From an uncultured euryarchaeote (GTDB lineage Archaea > Thermoplasmatota > Poseidoniia > Poseidoniales > Thalassarchaeaceae), in assembly GCA_937901365.1 (NCBI GenBank), contig CALCEF010000175.1, forward strand, positions 1 to 9,126: a stretch of DNA of 9,126 nucleotides. The letters run 5' to 3'. The first letter of the stretch is position 1; the number at the start of each line of letters is the position of its first letter. The notes below the pieces were generated by a model. That model did not search any database, was not told where the DNA came from, and saw only the letters and a list, made by a program, of their open reading frames with translations. Position numbers and translations under genes: made by a program. This document shows, in pieces, positions 7,596-9,126 of the stretch.

Positions 7596-7894
7596 TGGGA
7601 TCAGGAGGACCACTGACAGTGTACGACACTGAGGAAAGTCCCCTCTGCATAGGTGCAGGTGGTCCGTCGCAAGGCGGATGCCCGGGAGGACAGGCTCTGT
7701 AGAAGCAACGAATCGGTTCGGGCGCACGATGAATCCGCAAGGAGGAGATTTCCCGAAACCGACTGGAACGAACACCCCCACCGCAGCAAGTCCAAACAGT
7801 TCCATTGACGGCACCGGAAGGAACGGGTAGGATGCATAGTTGAATGTGGTTAACCGGAAACGGCGAACAGAAAGGGGCTTACTCCCTGATCCCA
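7596..7894 (+). ncRNA. rnpB: RNase P RNA, type A-like core
   Basis: This is the catalytic RNA that removes 5' leaders from pre-tRNAs. The ends pair as a perfect 10-bp P1 helix (TGGGATCAGG 7596-7605 with CCTGATCCCA 7885-7894). GAGGAAAGTCCCC (7631-7643) pairs with GGGGCTT (7874-7880) as helix P4, leaving the conserved bulged U at 7639. Other core blocks are CCGCAGCAAGTCC (from 7781), GGGTAGG (from 7825), which is the region that contacts the tRNA 3' end, AGTTGAATG (from 7838), and ACAGAA (from 7867) leading into GGGGCTTAC. The length of about 300 nt suits an archaeal RNA. No TATA box is evident in the 39 nt after the upstream stop codon, so the promoter lies inside the coding region or the RNA is processed from a longer transcript. 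Confidence 0.97.
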
Positions 7895-7930
7895 TTCAAT
7901 ATGTCCTAGTGGTAACGCTAACTGTCCGGC

Positions 7931-7944
7931 TTAATGATTAAATG
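7931..7944 (+). promoter_or_regulatory. Candidate TATA-like element upstream of the AT-rich membrane protein gene
   Basis: TTAATGATTAAATG lies about 25-38 nt before ATG 7969. At the usual TATA-to-start distance of archaeal promoters the transcript would begin close to the ATG and be nearly leaderless, which fits the absence of a good Shine-Dalgarno motif. The first 11 bases are also a perfect odd palindrome (TTAAT-G-ATTAA). Confidence 0.3.
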
Positions 7945-7968
7945 CAATAATAATTGGGTTGGGTAGCG

Positions 7969-8631
7969 ATGTTCAAGATATTGAGTAAAGAATATTGGGC
8001 AGAGTTGCGAGATTTTGCAGTTCAATCTCCACCTCTAATCAAGCGACTTTGTATTGTTTTCATTTTGTCAGCGAACATTGCAGGAACTACTCCTTATCCT
8101 GAAGCACTCTTTGATGCACCTTATTTCCTGCATATTTGGACTTGGAGTCTTTTAGCTGATGTAGTATTTATCTTCACGATGTCGTTGTGCTTCTTTATGA
8201 CACTCGAAGTTGCTGTAAATACTAAATCCAAAATCACATATTTTTTGTCCCCTTTGCTAACAGTTGTATTGGTGCCAATTGGTTATGCAATTAGTTGGTT
8301 TTTCGTTTGTATTGGAACTGATTTGGATAGTGAACTCTCGGTTGAAAAATGGTCACCTATCGACTTTATTTTACCAGTCTCCATGGAAATGGAGTTGAAA
8401 AATATGGCTTATCTCATGTGGGGCTATAATGGACTCTGGATCCCTATGTTTTTCATCGCAGTGATGATTTTCTCATTTGTACGAAGACCATCGAAAGAAG
8501 CAGAATTCACTAACTTTGACGAGTCATTAACTAACTTTGATGAGTCGCCACTACAGGTCTTGTTGTATTTGATAGCAATATGTATACTTTTTATTGTAAT
8601 GGTGAAATTATTCTTCCCGGATATCCCATGA
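7969..8631 (+). CDS. Unrecognised multi-pass membrane protein, AT-rich gene
   Basis: A 220-residue protein of no family I recognise. After an N-terminal segment of about 25 residues it has roughly five hydrophobic segments: 26-42, 53-80, 89-116, 153-171 and 195-216. Residues 117-145 form an acidic, probably extracytoplasmic loop. A charged loop (172-194) contains a tandem seven-residue duplication (FTNFDES/LTNFDES). I chose ATG 7969; an in-frame TTG at 7954 would add five residues without a ribosome-binding site. One counted line of 60 bases (8221-8280) has 20 G or C, against 31 in a comparable line of the surface protein gene (6301-6360), so its base composition departs from its neighbours. 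That suggests acquisition or weak constraint. It lies alone between rnpB and the alkyltransferase gene. No catalytic motif or transporter signature is visible. Confidence 0.8.
   Translation: MFKILSKEYWAELRDFAVQSPPLIKRLCIVFILSANIAGTTPYPEALFDAPYFLHIWTWSLLADVVFIFTMSLCFFMTLEVAVNTKSKITYFLSPLLTVVLVPIGYAISWFFVCIGTDLDSELSVEKWSPIDFILPVSMEMELKNMAYLMWGYNGLWIPMFFIAVMIFSFVRRPSKEAEFTNFDESLTNFDESPLQVLLYLIAICILFIVMVKLFFPDIP
8506..8547 (+). repeat. In-frame 21-nt tandem duplication inside the membrane protein gene
   Basis: Units 8506-8526 and 8527-8547 match at 18 of 21 bases. They encode FTNFDES and LTNFDES. Of the three changed bases, two (GAC/GAT and TCA/TCG) are silent. Confidence 0.9.
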
Positions 8632-8654
8632 TTGACCATTCAGAAAATTCAGTG

Positions 8655-8673
8655 GGGAGCCCTTGCGATTATG
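8655..8673 (-). repeat. Left copy of an inverted repeat flanking the alkyltransferase gene
   Basis: On the plus strand this reads GGGAGCCCTTGCGATTATG. Its reverse complement matches 9004-9022 at 17 of 19 positions, including a continuous 13-bp identity (8661-8673 with 9004-9016). It lies 24 nt after the stop codon of the membrane protein gene and 35 nt before the alkyltransferase ATG. Confidence 0.75.
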
Positions 8674-8675
8674 GG

Positions 8676-8688
8676 CAATATGATATTG
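8676..8688. promoter_or_regulatory. Perfect 13-bp palindrome upstream of the alkyltransferase gene
   Basis: CAATAT-G-ATATTG is perfectly symmetrical and ends 20 nt before the ATG at 8709. It could be a dimeric regulator site, or its AT-rich core could act as a TATA-like element for a nearly leaderless transcript. Confidence 0.35.
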
Positions 8689-8708
8689 TCTAAGCAACTC
8701 GAGCACAT

Positions 8709-9008
8709 ATGGCTGAGCACCCACCGTTTGAGGGTACCGCGTTCCAAGTCAAGGTCTGGAATGCAATGAAAGAAATCCCTCGGGGTGAGATCCGAACCTA
8801 TACCGAAATTGCGGTTCAAATCGGGCATCCGAATTCTGCCCGTGCGGTAGCCAATGCTTGCGGCCAGAACCCATACCCGCCCATCGTCCCATGTCACAGA
8901 GTGGTTCGGAGCGATGGAAGTTTGGGTGGTTACAGCGGTGAAGGGGGAGTGGAAACAAAACGTCGTCTTCTGAGTGAAGAGGGTGTTGAATTTTCTACTC
9001 CATCATAA
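8709..9008 (+). CDS. ogt: Methylated-DNA--protein-cysteine methyltransferase, minimal single-domain form
   Basis: This protein repairs O6-alkylguanine in DNA by moving the alkyl group irreversibly onto its own cysteine. The 99 residues cover only the C-terminal DNA-binding and active-site domain. FEGTAFQVKVWNAMKEIPRGEIRTY opens the helix-turn-helix region in parts that match the family, with Y31. R45 in NSARAVANACGQNP is the likely arginine finger and N49 is the conserved hinge asparagine. The active site is P61-C62-H63-R64-V65, followed by GSLGGYSGE (70-78). With Cys62 present it should be a true transferase, not an alkyltransferase-like protein. An in-frame TAA sits six codons before ATG 8709, so there is no hidden N-terminal domain. 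No good Shine-Dalgarno motif precedes the ATG. It is flanked by the inverted repeat at 8655-8673 and 9004-9022 and converges with the next gene. Confidence 0.95.
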   Translation: MAEHPPFEGTAFQVKVWNAMKEIPRGEIRTYTEIAVQIGHPNSARAVANACGQNPYPPIVPCHRVVRSDGSLGGYSGEGGVETKRRLLSEEGVEFSTPS

Positions 9009-9022
9009 TCGCAAGGACCCCC
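9004..9022 (+). repeat. Right copy of the inverted repeat, spanning the alkyltransferase stop codon
   Basis: CATAATCGCAAGG (9004-9016) is the exact reverse complement of 8661-8673, and the similarity extends to 9022 with two mismatches. The alkyltransferase stop codon TAA (9006-9008) lies inside it. Confidence 0.75.
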
Positions 9023-9050
9023 TTAAGACCGCATACGAGTCATAGGGTGA

Positions 9051-9061
9051 CCATGCGATTA
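9051..9061 (-). repeat. Third copy of the TAATCGCAWGG core, over the stop codon of the converging gene
   Basis: The minus strand reads TAATCGCATGG, matching TAATCGCAAGG at 9006-9016 in 10 of 11 positions. In both genes the initial TAA is the stop codon. The two copies face each other across the 50-nt convergent gap and could pair as an 8-bp stem (9006-9013 with 9054-9061). Confidence 0.65.
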
Positions 9062-9126
9062 CGCCTTTTTCCAGATTGAATAGGTCGTTGCATGCGCATT
9101 GTCAGCATCGACTTCCAATTTCTCAA
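9059..9126 (-). CDS. 3' end of an unidentified gene
   Basis: On the minus strand from the right edge, 21 complete sense codons end at TAA 9061-9059. The visible C-terminus reads EVDADNAHATTYSIWKKA, with codon choice like its neighbours. It is too short to assign a family. A second open minus-strand frame crosses the same bases and ends later, but its composition (rich in R and M) looks less like a protein. The gene converges on the alkyltransferase gene with 50 nt between the stop codons. Confidence 0.55.
   Translation of the reverse strand, partial: EKLEVDADNAHATTYSIWKKA

Noticed and set aside
7464..7895. Minus-strand open frame of 143 codons across the end of the surface gene and rnpB
   Set aside because: It covers the RNase P RNA, whose helices explain the sequence, and its protein shows no family features.
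7898..7930. Possible small RNA or tRNA fragment just after rnpB
   Set aside because: I could not fold a tRNA arm or any stable conserved structure from these bases.
8506..8547. Start of a CRISPR-like array
   Set aside because: Only two directly adjacent units without spacers, in frame within a coding sequence.

Overview
The window most likely comes from a marine planktonic euryarchaeon of the Marine Group II / Poseidoniales type. The pointers are an archaeal-type asparaginyl-tRNA synthetase, a tRNA-Lys gene without an encoded CCA end, a giant acidic surface protein anchored by one C-terminal membrane helix with an EF-hand/YYDE-type tail, and gene starts carrying Shine-Dalgarno motifs. The family calls are firm. 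The lineage call is an inference from protein style and was not checked against any database.

Layout. The left arm (1-2099) is transcribed leftward: rpiA (ribose-5-phosphate isomerase), then tRNA-Lys(CUU), then asnS, which runs off the left edge. The spacings are short (49 and 98 nt) and I see no clear promoter between the genes, so they may share a transcript. A 111-nt divergent gap holding a GC-rich inverted repeat separates rpiA from a 1781-residue secreted, membrane-anchored protein (2211-7556). The RNase P RNA gene (7596-7894) begins only 39 nt after that gene's stop codon. It is well supported by a 10-bp P1 helix, a P4 helix with the bulged U, and the conserved core blocks.

The right end is different in character. 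An AT-rich gene for an unrecognised 220-residue, roughly five-helix membrane protein (7969-8631) sits next to a minimal 99-residue O6-alkylguanine-DNA alkyltransferase (8709-9008). The 3' end of another gene (9059-9126, minus strand) converges on it. The alkyltransferase gene is flanked by a 19-bp near-perfect inverted repeat, and its core, TAATCGCAWGG, recurs a third time across the stop codon of the converging gene.

The genes make no single pathway. Most are housekeeping (tRNA charging, tRNA supply and processing, pentose phosphates, DNA repair). The surface protein and the small AT-rich membrane protein are the lineage-specific parts. I see no CRISPR array, transposase or defence system. 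The least explained items are the repeat set around the alkyltransferase gene, the surface protein's cytoplasmic tail, the AT-rich orphan gene, and the double ribosome-binding arrangement in front of asnS.
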